Translations under genes and position numbers: made by a program
The notes under the pieces: generated by a model
Seen by the model: only the letters and a program-made list of their open reading frames with translations
The model's database searches: none
Told to the model about the DNA's origin: nothing
DNA from: Ceratorhiza oryzae-sativae
Taxonomy: Eukaryota > Basidiomycota > Agaricomycetes > Cantharellales > Ceratobasidiaceae
Direction of reading: 5' to 3'
Assembly: GCA_030998015.1 (NCBI GenBank)
Contig: JARWMV010000244.1
Span: forward strand, 806,001 to 870,000
Length of the DNA stretch: 64,000 bases
Shown: positions 23,719 to 35,200 of the stretch, piece after piece
Layout of the letters: every line of letters begins with the position of its first letter
How positions within the stretch are numbered: position 1 is the first letter of the stretch

Positions 23719-25238
23719 TCAAGGTAAGTCTGAAGCTACCCATGATCGCTGTATGAGGAACGTAAACTGAACATCAGGCCTAGATTCCACGGCAAAATAC
23801 ATGCACTTACGATCAGTCATCAGACATCGTGCAGCATGGCCACGTATTGGTCGTCTCCTTGTTTGACACCACACACTGAAGATCGGGAATACTCGCAAAA
23901 CTTTTGCTTTCAATTCTTCGGAGCTGCCAGGAAAGTCATTCTCATGATCGCTAAAAATCCTGCAATTTTCAACATGGAGCATCTGGGCCCCAAAGAACGG
24001 AACAAGAGCTTTCAAATCGGCAAGTTTCGTGTCCGCGGTTGTCAGAAAGAGATGCTGAAGAGCAAGTGTTTTGGTCGACGTAGCGATTTCACACGTCAGC
24101 GTGTTGTGTTGTCGCAATTCGAGAGTCCCCGTGTAAGCCAGCACGAGAGTGCTCAGCGAAAGTATTGCACGCTTCACGAGTAATATTAACCAGAGTGGGT
24201 TGCTCTTTGCATGGGTAGAACATGCCAATACTTTAAGGGAAGCGTTGTGGAGGAAATTCTCAAGTATATTTCCAAGACCCTGCCAGAGGTCATGAAGCCC
24301 AATACTTAACTCGCTCGAACAGCCTGAGAGAGAGATAATCGATAGCAGAAGATCCCACGATATTTCGTCCAGATCAGAAATGTGGAGCGTCGTCAAATGA
24401 ACAAGAGAAACGGGGGATGTTTTTGTGTCTCCTACTACTAAATAGAGACCGCTCAGCTTGAGAGTTGAAAGTCTGGGACTTGCAGAAAATACTTCCGCCA
24501 GCCTTGAGACCGGAAATTGGGCTCTGAAACCAGCATAAGTGAGAGTTAGTCGGAAGTCGACTAAATTATGGTACACTGCGCTAGTCCACGGAGGGATAAC
24601 GTCCTTTAGATGAAGATTGGAAATAGAACGTAAAACACATTCAGGATGGGGAGAGTGCCAAAGGCCCATGTTCCATCCAAGGGGTAATGGACCAGATGAG
24701 TTAACACTGGGCCTCTCGATACGTAAGCTCGTTGTCGCTCCAACGGCGCCCGAGTCAAGCCAGCATTTGAGAATACAGTGCGTCAAATCTTGAGAATAAA
24801 CACATGACTTGATAGCTAACGTCCGCATACGAGGCATTGCTCGTCTAAGAAGATTTATGATTCCTAGTGATGTTGAACATTCATTCTGCTGAAACGTTGG
24901 CCATAGTTCGGATATTCGTAGGTGAACCGGAAGACTTTTGGAGCGCGTGAGCAAGATCTGGATATATTCAAGATTTGTGCGGCCAATGATAATGCTGATG
25001 TCCGTCCACAGCGATGGATTGCTGGTAGCAACACGCCTCCAGTATGAGTTGACCCCTGAACAGATCACTGCCGGCATTAAGCTGTTTCCGGCGCCTCTGG
25101 GCAAAGGCTCATCTGGATTATTTCAAAAACGTAGCCAAGGAGCTCAACGGGCAAATCGTTCACAGGAGCACGTTTTGCCTTGGTTTCTGGGGTAGACATT
25201 GTACTGCTCGATGTGGGCATTGTAGAGCGTCGTTTCAT
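23719..25238 (-). CDS. F-box protein with leucine-rich C-terminus
   Basis: A substrate-recruiting subunit of an SCF ubiquitin ligase by family. The N-terminus (ATG 25238) carries the F-box start APVNDLPVELLGYVFEI. It is followed by VNSYWRRVATSNPSLWTDI, the segment that follows the F-box in the large Agaricomycete F-box families, and about 400 residues rich in Leu with LRR-like spacing (for example LSTLKLSGLYLV, LTTLHISDLDEI). The F-box and the long second frame are offset by one base near 25077-25091, so the model needs one inserted base (or the gene is inactive). A last intron with a GTAAGT donor near 23810 may trim the C-terminus; the stop stays at 23719. The target is unknown. Confidence 0.7.
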
Positions 25239-28200
25239 GAATGGGTACTAGGAATTGATATGGGTTCGAAGGCTATTGAGCCGGACTATTCAAAACTGGT
25301 CATTATATTAATGCAAATCTCGTTTTCTTTTTACGATTGTGTGGTGTACTTACAGCGAGTGTTTGGATTTAGGGGTGTTGGCCGTCGACGAGAAGATCGG
25401 AGTTGATTCGGTTTTGCCGGAAAGGGGGGTGGGGCACGACCTCAGAGCAATGGGGCTTAGCTTTTGTACGTAACTAGATCTGAATGTCGAGGGGCTATTC
25501 AACTTGCCACGCCATGGATAAGTGGCGGCGGCGCTTAGTCTAATCTGGCCACATGATGAGGTCATGACGTACTGAGCTCCCTTTTCGGATTTACATGTGC
25601 GGACTGGCCAAATCACGTATATACGAGGGTGAGCCTGGCGACGGAGGAGGTGTAAACATAAAATAAAAGTGAGAACAAAAGCGCACGAAGACCATGTGCC
25701 GAGTCCACGCTGATAGTCCCTCCCTCTGAGTACCATGCTCCACTGCACCGACCGGCCCTTTCACGCATAAACCCGAGGGCTGTTGATCATGTTGCTCTAT
25801 TTCACGTGCTGTCTATCATAAAAAAAATCAAGCGGCACCCCACCCTCAATCGCTAAGGACAAAATGGGGGTACTGACATGCACCCCCTCTGGAACACATA
25901 GGAAGCTTTGTGTTGGCGGGAAGGCAGGCAGGGGTAATCTCGCCAGCATGTTTAAGCTGGCCGTGAACGTGATGAGATGCAACGGGCTTGCTTTGATTGG
26001 GCGGGAACCGTTGATGCCTTTGAATTTCGAGCTTACATGTTCTTGTTGTAATAACTGTATGCGGAATCTCAGGCTGAACAAACTTCCGTTATCATAAATA
26101 TACCATGCACCCCCCTATATTCATGCTTGAAATTGGGACTTCAATCTGTCGCTGAGTTTCGGCGTACGCTGCCTCTTCCTATGTGGACGTCCAATCGGGT
26201 AGCTTCCGGCTAGCCGGGGTGCTTGCGCCGTCAAAAGCGGCACAAGTGTAGCCAGATTCATGAGGAGCCAGAATTTGACTGAGGCCTCTCGAACGGCTTA
26301 AATTAATAGAGAGGGGCGCGCAGGAAAAAACCCACGGGCGATGATAGGCGCTGCCACTGCGAGATCATGGTCGAGCACAAGCAGGTTAGTGCCACGCGCA
26401 TCACGTGACGGTTTTTTTTTGCATACATATTTAGAGACCTAGGCGAACACAACGGTCGAACCGGTCTGACAAAACAAAATAAATCACACAAGCGGGCATT
26501 CAAAAGACACCGAAGGTGCGACAGAAACAGAGTTCAAACGGCCAAACGGCGTACTAAAGGCAGAGCGAGGTCAAGAAGACGAGACGGAGAAACAAACAGA
26601 CTAAGCATAAGAACGGTCATGAGGGAAGCGGAGCACGTGATGGCGTTGGGCTGCCGCTTTGTTCAGTTTTGCTAATGCGCCTCTTCGAGCTCTGTCTTAT
26701 TATCTCACGGTGACCCACCCGCACAATTAGCATCTCGCAGCGCTCAATCAACCCATCTCCCACTATTGTCGTGGGTTTAAACAAATGACAATATACCGTC
26801 ACATTGACCGACATTTTTATCCTTGTACAAGAGTGACAAGTAAGAAGAAAAAGAAAAAGAAATTGTGGACGCTCCGAAGAGCGCCCAATCTTCCACGAAG
26901 GAAGAGGTTCCAAATATTATGCGCATAAACGCGCAGACCGATAATCTCGGTCTTTTTACTCCCCAAGCCTTCACCCCGTTTGCCACTCCCAGTAAAGCTA
27001 ACGGCCGACGACGAATCGACGACACTCGCAGTCTGGGATCACTGTGGACTTACCGCCCCGAAGGCATTCAGCCATCCACGGCTCCCCGAAGTGGCTCCCC
27101 AACGTCCCCCGCTCTCGTATGCCAATGCGAGCCTGTTGTACACTAACGGCCAGACACGAGCTGCACCCGTGGCGAGGAAGGCGATTCCTCACCCGGGGCA
27201 GGACGATTAGGCTCTCGCGCAGGTCGCTTGTGTATGGTCTTATAACTCTATGAGCCATCCCCATGTGCATACTTGTCTATAATCGAGTCAGCGGTGAGAA
27301 AGGGGAAAGAAGAAAAGTAGAGCACCGTTGGGACGACAAGAGCGCGCGTTTTCTTGAGGTTCCACGGGATTTTCTCGGCTCTAAGAGGATGGGATGAAGC
27401 GTCAGCGCCACATTGGGAGGATAGTGGAAAGGGAGACTTACAATGTATGGTTCAGAAGGAGGCAATGGGATTAGTACTAACGAGCACATGATGCGGGGGT
27501 GGACGGATAGTAGTGAAGGGAGGGCAGTGGAGGAGAGAGTAGAGGATAATTGCGGTCGGTCCTGGCCACATGCTGGTTTCTTATACCCTGGACCAGCGGC
27601 CCATGTACTCAAGGGTAGGTCTTGCTCAGATCTCAAGCTCGGGCGACGGGTCTGGCCGCCGCGGATCCAGGCCAAATCTCGCCCCCGGTCTTTTCAGCGG
27701 GAGCGCGGCCCCAAGAACGCTCCCTAAAGATAATGAATGCTGCGTAGCGGGCTGAATTACGACACAAAAGGTGAGCATATGCCCCCCAGAGGTGGACATC
27801 GGGATAGGTGCATGTGATTTTACACGTCTTTCGCTCAAAGTGATATGTCAAGGGACAGCGGAGCCGACGACGTATATATGCGCTCTACAACTGTCGGCGG
27901 TGACGTAGACAATTTGCCCTAACAAGACGTCATTGGTCTGCGAATGAATGCGCCGACGCATGAGCGAGTTGGGCCGAGGCGTGAAAATCCGTGCCCAAAA
28001 TAGTAATCACCTTGGCGTTGGCAAAAGCAAAGCCATGAGCTCTCTCGCCCACAGGCAAGCTTTGGTTAGATTATAACACGCACAACTGCCCAAACTATGG
28101 CTCGGCAATGTATGGCAATCCGAACTATATACTAAGGTATGCGGACACACTCTGAATCTTGGCGCCAAGATACTTGTGCTATTTTATGGCTGGATCGCCA

Positions 28201-29591
28201 CAACGACCCCGCTTGTTAGAGACGTGAGCGCTCGCTGCTTCCTTGTTTCGACTAGGTTCCCTCAATCCATTTACATCATGAGGATCCAGCCCTAAAATCG
28301 TGGACACCCTGGCACTTAGGTTTTGTAGTGTGTTCCCGTACCTTAGAGCCTCTACTCCCAACTTGAAAATATACGATCTGACTCTCATAGAGTCTTCTGT
28401 TGTACCGACTGATCCTATTACACAAAAACCTAATATTTCACACCCATAACTTCATTTAAATTTGCTGAAATTTGGTTCTCATGGCGCTTACGGCGTTTTT
28501 GTGTGGCCTGACTGTGCAGTACCGATCGCTTATATGCGTCGATATATATTTTTCGTGTGCGCGTGCTCTCGCCCAATTCTACTCGCTCGCGAGTTAACCT
28601 AGGATAGCGTATGTGAAAGCAGCATGTTCTCGGCGGGCTTTGCGTCTCCGAGCTCTTGACTCATGAGAAAGATGCGAGCCAGAATTTCTGGAGGGAGGCT
28701 GTCGACTATTGGCGACACTCTGTGCTCTCTTAGAATGCAATGTCTCGACAGTTAGTGTGCTTATTGGAGTTTTGTAGATGGATTTGACTTGTGAAGCCAG
28801 AAGAATCAGTGCGTGGTGCGGGATATGACTTGGGCCAAACTCGAGCGGACGGCGGGGGGTTGCCAGCCTTGGGATCGAATGGGCAGTACTGCCCTGGTGC
28901 AATACGGTCACAGCGTGAATGGGGTCGGTAGGAAGTTATGAAAGCGCTACACCCGACGCGCCATATCTCTCTTTTATATATATTTAACGAATGACATGAA
29001 CACGAGGTCAAACCACACGAATACGGGATCAAAAACGATGGCAGCAACGATCACAGGAAACGGAGGGACCTGGGTGAGAGCGACACAGACAAGTCGAAAT
29101 GATATACGGTTATTTGGCCGCTCACTATAAAAGATAGCCAAAGGGAGTCGGGAGAATGATCCCGAATCGAGCGGTCGCTATTACGTGTAGCAGCATGCTG
29201 CATAAGAATGACTATCTTTAGAGCTCTTTCCGTCGCCAAGTCGTAAACCATCGAAATACGACTGTCCATGCTCTACACAAACTCAATCTGAGCACGATTG
29301 ACGTTGGCAGCTACCCAACCCGTCGAATTTTGGCTCTTCGTTTTTGACATCGGGTAGAATAAACTAACACAAAGAATTGGTGATTGGCTTTCGAACAAAT
29401 CCATCACTGGTATGGTATTGTGTAGACTGAAACACCGCAAGAATCAGATTTAATCCCCATTATCGATACAGGCCTTCATCTCAAATTACGCATTCTAAAC
29501 TATTATGCAATGTCGAGCCTGCAGGACGAATCCACTTTTTTGTTTGCAAAATTTTAATCGAATAGAGAACCTCTAGCCCCCACACCCTGAC
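25239..29591. other. 4.3 kb gene-poor stretch
   Basis: The longest stretch in the window without a convincing gene. Open frames of up to 132 codons (25350-25748 and 27277-27675, minus strand) have no recognisable motif or splice continuation. A stretch near 26865-27210 (plus) has GT/AG sites around frames reading LGLFTPQAFTPFATP and VWDHCGLTAPKAF, but no start context or family match, so I do not call it. No terminal repeats, transposase or RNA gene was recognised. Confidence 0.45.
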
Positions 29592-31773
29592 TTAAATCTC
29601 TTCTGAGTCATCAGCAGTCAAGATGAAATTCTTGAAAAACTGGATCATCTCGACGAATCCGCTTGCGCGTGTGGCTGAATGTGTATCCTTCAGAACATGC
29701 TCCGTACGAATGTCGAATGGAAAACCTACCTTCGTTGATTGTATGCGCGCCATTATAGACATCTTGATCCGCCAGATGTGAATACCGGAAGATGTTAGGC
29801 GTCACGTTCCAGTAATACCGCGTGTCTGACACACGTTATCAGGCCACTATCCCAGCTTTATCGATAAAAAGGACAACGTACCAGTATTACCACTCATGAT
29901 CGCCGGGCTCACGGCCGTCTTTTTGTCTCCCCTCGTCTTCCGAATCACGCCGCTCAGCAAACGAAAAGCGGCAGCCTCGTTGCCCTCGGTCGGTGTGACA
30001 GGGGCAGGTTCCAAAGCTGTGCCCCATGCATCGGACAGTGTGAGCGTGCCGACCGTACCAGTAGTTATATTTTTGCCAGAAGCAAATGAGGTAAGCGTCA
30101 GGTCGAATTTTTCCGCCAGAGGACGAAGTTTGGCTGTGATGAGTTCTTGGAGTTCAGAGACGGAGCTTGGATTCGCCAGATTAGCGCCTGGGTTGCGCAA
30201 GTTCAGCCAAGAGGGGACAAACGCACCTGTCTGTCCTAATGCGGTGGTTGACAACAGCACTCGCGAGCTCGGGGAGGGCGTTTGATTTGACGCCGCCGTC
30301 GATCATATCCACCGCCTGGGTGATACTCAAGAGGCTCCTATACACTCGTGCGAGATATTCGTTCCCGTTGTTGAAGTGAGACTGGCCATTGAACAGTTGC
30401 TCCTCCACTTGTTTCAGTGCCCTGTCGCATTTGTGTTGTGCGTGATGGGAAGCACCTGGAGGACAGATGGACGCGAGAACTGCGTGGCAGAAAGAAGATG
30501 GGAGAGAGGGGACGTGTGCCGCAAAGCATTGGAGTAGGCTGTAGATGGGCGACGACCGGGGGAGCTCGGGGCGGTAAGGAGTAGCTTCGATTTCGACGAG
30601 GAGGGATGCGAGGATGCCAATTGACTAAAGCGGTGTTCAAGTTGGTTGATATAATGGGAAAGGCGTAGGACGTACAGTGTGCTGGGGAGGGACACTCGAA
30701 TGACCGCCTGGTGTAGCAACTTGGACTCGAACATCGAGATAACCTTTCTCGGCGATGGCTACCTGGGCTACTCCAATGTCGCCAAAGTGTTGGATCCCTC
30801 CTGGTGCTCAACAAAGGATTAGTTTGGGCCAAAGCACGTGCTAGATGAACTCACCACCCTCGTCGACTAGCACAGCCACGCTGTTCTTTCCAAAGTGTTC
30901 TTCGACGTACTTGGCAATATACCTCGCTCCATATCCCCCGCTCGCTTCTTCGTCGATTCCAAACCCAACCAGAATTCCGCGCCTGGGCTTGAATCCTTTC
31001 TCGATAAGCTTCTCGAGGGTGACCATGATCCCGACCAGACCGGTCTTGTCGTCGGTTGAACCGCGGCCCCAGACCCACTCGCCATCATAGTGTCCGGAAA
31101 ACGGTGGGTGGATCCATGAGGAAACTGTGTTGGGCTCGACGGGCACGACGTCCTGGTGTGCGGTCAGGAGTATCGGCTTGAGCGAGGGATCAGAGCCCGG
31201 CCAGTGGTAGAGCAAGGCATGGGTGTTGATGCGGGTTTGGGTAAGCGTCGCGTGGCTGCGTGCGCGTTGGTCAAAACCAGAGGGAGCAGGCGAGCGGTCA
31301 AACTCACACTTTGGGGTAGGTCTCTAGTAGATGGGACGAAAAATTGTAAAAGACATCCCAGCGAGGGTCCTTTCCTGGGGGTTCCATCTTATCATACGAC
31401 TCGGTTCTGGTATCGGGTTGAAATGAATTTGAAAAATACCAGTGTGACTGGTCACTCACGGAACGCGCACTGCAGCGCCGAGATACTCTGCAGCGACGGC
31501 CTGGAAGCTGTCTTCTGCAAATGCAGCTCCGAGCTCATCGGCCAGCTTGCGGTTGGCATCTGAAGCCGGGGTGAGCGGCTCTACCTGAGGGCATACATCC
31601 GCCGCTTGGACAATGGGACCACGATGGCGGGTGAGCGCGCACGAGAGCGGGTAAAACAGCAGGAGACCGGTCAACAGCGCATATGCATACGTGCGACAGC
31701 GGCCAGGTCTCGCGGGCTGTGCAGCCAGTGGGAGGGCGTGCTTGTCCCGGGGGGTCGTGTCCATGGCGTCCAT
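29592..31773 (-). CDS. M20 family carboxypeptidase S-like peptidase, membrane-anchored
   Basis: A zinc exopeptidase related to the yeast vacuolar carboxypeptidase S (Cps1). It starts with a cytosolic tail and one membrane helix (YAYALLTGLLLFYPLSCAL), as in vacuole-delivered Cps1. The catalytic core shows LLTAHQDVVPVEP (Zn His and Asp), GRGSTDDKTG (bridging Asp) and GIDEEASGG (general base Glu and Zn Glu). The dimerisation part has ATPGGHSSVP, and the end has GAHTINEA with the last Zn His. After the final intron the frame reads SGFVEMIQFFKNFILTADD to TAA 29592-29594, matching the family C-terminus. I saw no frame break. The start is taken as ATG 31773; ATG 31764 is also possible. It is divergent from the histidine kinase. 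Confidence 0.9.
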
Positions 31774-32207
31774 GCGCACGACTGCCGACAACGGCAGATA
31801 CTTATCACCCCCGCTGGGAGTCACGTGCTCGTCGTGCTTCTGCCGACATTGCGCTCTGATTCCGGCTGTGGGATCCGGCCGCCAGGCGCTTGCCGACCGC
31901 TTCCGTGCACCAAGTCGAGGCGGCCAAGAACAGCTCAAGAACTCGGCGGCCGCAAGACTACCGCCCGAATTCCGGGGTTCAGCGCGCTCCTGCCGACCAC
32001 TCCCAGGCGCCGAGGCCAGGCTTTGGCAGATAGCAGACCACGGTCGTAAAGTCTGAAGCAAGAATTGGTCTGGGTCAAGCTATCCCTTGTCCAGACACGG
32101 GAAATTCACGGACCTGGCGATCGCGAATTTTGGCGTTACATAAGCTAGCCCGATTCGGCTCATTCTACGTCATCCGCGCTGGATCAGGAATTGGCAACCA
32201 CTGTTTG
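31774..32207. promoter_or_regulatory. Shared divergent promoter region
   Basis: 434 bp between the starts of the M20 peptidase (minus) and the histidine kinase (plus), so it must hold both promoters. No specific site was recognised. Confidence 0.4.
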
Positions 32208-35200
32208 ATGCGGTCGACGATGGCGGTCAGCAGGGACATGCTATCACGGGTACCCCTCGTCGCCTTTCTGGACGCGTACCCAGAACCTGCGTTTATTCTG
32301 AGCACAAACATCTCTCCACATACCTCGCTCGACTTTGTCTTTGGCAACGACGCACTCCGCTCGCTCCTCTTTGGCCATGACGACTCGGCCGCCCTCAATG
32401 GACATTCGTTTTTCGCCATTCTCGGCTCGGACGACGACCTAGTCTGGCTCTCGGACCCTCTGCGTGGAAAGTCGAGGCCGGCGAGTGTTGACGACTCGCG
32501 CACGATCAGCTTGAAGCCTGCTTGGCTCCCGCGCGACCACACGTCCATAGATATCGAGCTAACACCCACCCCCGTCGATTTACCTATGACCATACCTGGA
32601 GTAGGCTCGAGCACCAAGTGTTATGTCTTCACCGCCTCGCCACGCAAGGCCCCGCTGAACTTGCTCCGGGCGGAGACGTACGACACAAGCAACCGACGGC
32701 GGAGGGACTCGTCGTTACGGCTACCCGATTTCCCCCCACCACCAGCGTCAGTGTCCGTCGGCCAGCGGCTCATGTCGATCAAGAGCAAGTCGAAATCGGA
32801 ATCCACATCCTGGCCGTCTCACACGGCACCAGCGTCCCATGCTCCTGAATTACCGTCCCGGCTGGTGGATACCTTTCCTTGGGAAACGACGAGTTTGGGC
32901 CCAAAGGACAAGTGGCCGCTTTCACTGAAGATTATGGTCAAATACTTGCTTGAGAAGCCGATTCCTGTGAGTCCTGGGCTCTGTTTTTCCCTGCCACTGC
33001 CTACTGATACATGTTTCCAGAGCTCGATTCTCTGGGGATGGCCCGAGTGCGTCTTTGAGCTCTCAGTGTTTGTTGCTTAAGCTTACATTCCTTCCCTAGC
33101 CATGTTATGATTTACAACGACCCATATGCCAAGATGATCGGTACAAAGCACCCGCGTATATTCGGTCAGCCGGCCGCTACTGCCGTACGTTTATCCTCCA
33201 TGTCAAGTTTGCCCAACTCACCCAAGTGACTGTAGTGGGGCGAGCTTTGGGAGTCTCTTGCCCCAGTTTCCGATTTGGCGCGTAAAGGTCGATCCACATC
33301 CAAAATCGATGGTAGCCCACATTGGTTCCTTCCTAAATCACTCCCCTCATTTACAATTTGCATTATAGATCAAATGTTTTTCAACTCGTTGACTGAAGCA
33401 CTACTTCCCGAAGAAGTATACCAGTGAGCTAGACCGAATTTATTCTCTGCTCATGTCCTTTTCTAAAGTGGGATTTTGTCAACAGCTCGTGGCACTGGAC
33501 GCCTATTTGGCAAGAAGATGACACCGTCGGCGGGATTTGGAATACTACATTCGAGAGCACTACAAAAGTCATCGCCGAGAGACGTCTTGCGGGCATGTTC
33601 GAGCTATTATCGAGGCTCTCAGACGCAACCACACAGGATCAGTTTGGAGAACGGACATTAGAAGTTTTAGCGAGAAACCCACTCGAGTAGGTGCTTCTCA
33701 GCATCAAACTTCTCTCTTTCGTCCCCTCTAACCTCATTTAGCATGCCTTTTCTAGCGCTCTACTGGTGTGAAGTCGAACACGCACCTGCAACGCCGCCCC
33801 AGATAAAAAATCCATTGGCCGCAAGCGCCTACATCCGAAATTACCCCACCACCCTCGTTGAAGTAAAACTATCGCTTGCTGGCTCGGTCGGTATCCCCGA
33901 AGGCCACCCGATCATCCCCAGCACAGTCAAATATACACTCGACCCGGTTACACATGCAGCCGTCGATTTTGGAAGCGCCAGTAGCGTCACAGGTATAGAA
34001 CTCGATCACACACCCAGAGGACTCGCCGTGAGCTCACCGATCGGGAGTTATGCGGCAAGCATCTACACCGGAACGAGCGCTACAAGCGCATACGAGACAG
34101 CCCCCGCTAGCGCGACCTCTGAGCGGCAGCCGAGCCCAACTGGCGTCTCGAACTCGCCCTCGGGCATGCGCCTGAACTTTGCGAGCGTGTTTGTCTCTGG
34201 TTCGGTCGAGATCATCGACCCGCTTTCGTCGTTCCTGGCCCAAGGTCTTGATGGACGCGGATTTAAGGACGTACCCCGTGCGGCCGCGTTGCTCCCCATT
34301 AGCGCCAATTCGAGCAAGAGCCGAGGTGGGGAGCATAGTCGGCGACTTCCTCATGCCGTCTTGCTTGTTGGTCTGAACACGCGAAGAGCGTATGATGCGG
34401 ATTATGCCGCGTGGCTAGAGAGTGTGTGCACGGGATTGAGCAACCAGCTCACGGTCGTCCTTCAGCGCGAGTCGGACGCTAGGATGATGGAAGAACGCGA
34501 GAGGATGGATAAAGCCAAGACCATGTTCTTTACAAACGTGTCGCACGGTGCGTCTGGCTATCGCAAGTGCTTGGTGTTTGCAATACTGACGTATGATGTT
34601 TGTGATCTACGTTATTCATCTTGTTTTGATACGATCTTATTCCGGTCTGGGTTTGGGATTGGTCAGAGTTGAGGACGCCGTTGACGCTCATACAAGCGCC
34701 ACTCGAGCAATTGGCATCGTCCAGCGCTTTGAACCATGAGTCCAAGTACAAGATCCAATTGGCGATCCGGAATTCCAAGAGGCTGAAGAAAGCTGATCGA
34801 CGTATGTGTCTCGACGTTGTTGGTTTTCTGGTTCTTGCCTGACTAGGGCTATCCTCATTTCAGTCAATCATGGACATGAGTAAACTGGAAGCTGGCCGCC
34901 TCGTTGGACATTTTAGACCTGTGCAGCTAGGTAAACTCACCGCCGATCTGGCGGCGCTGTTTAGGAGTATGGCTGAGAAAAAGGGTATTGCATACGAGAT
35001 TTCCGCTGGACCTGCGGCTGGGGAGGAGCCGATGGTGTACGTGGATGTGGATTTTTGGGAAAAGATTGTGTGCAATTTGTGAGTATGTTTGGCAGCACCC
35101 GATGACGCTTGATGATGACATGGGACCAGGTTGTCCAATGCGTTCAAGTATACCACAAAGGGCAAGGTGTCACTGAGCGTGACCCACGATTTCACAACGG

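Noticed and set aside
27277..27727. Overlapping frames on both strands (132 and 94 codons)
   Set aside because: Both strands are open over the same GC-rich stretch and neither shows a motif; likely chance.
30414..30832. Two further frames overlapping the M20 gene
   Set aside because: They are alternative frames of M20 exons; the frame containing ATPGGHSSVP and IGILASLLVEIEATPYRPEL fits the family and splices cleanly.
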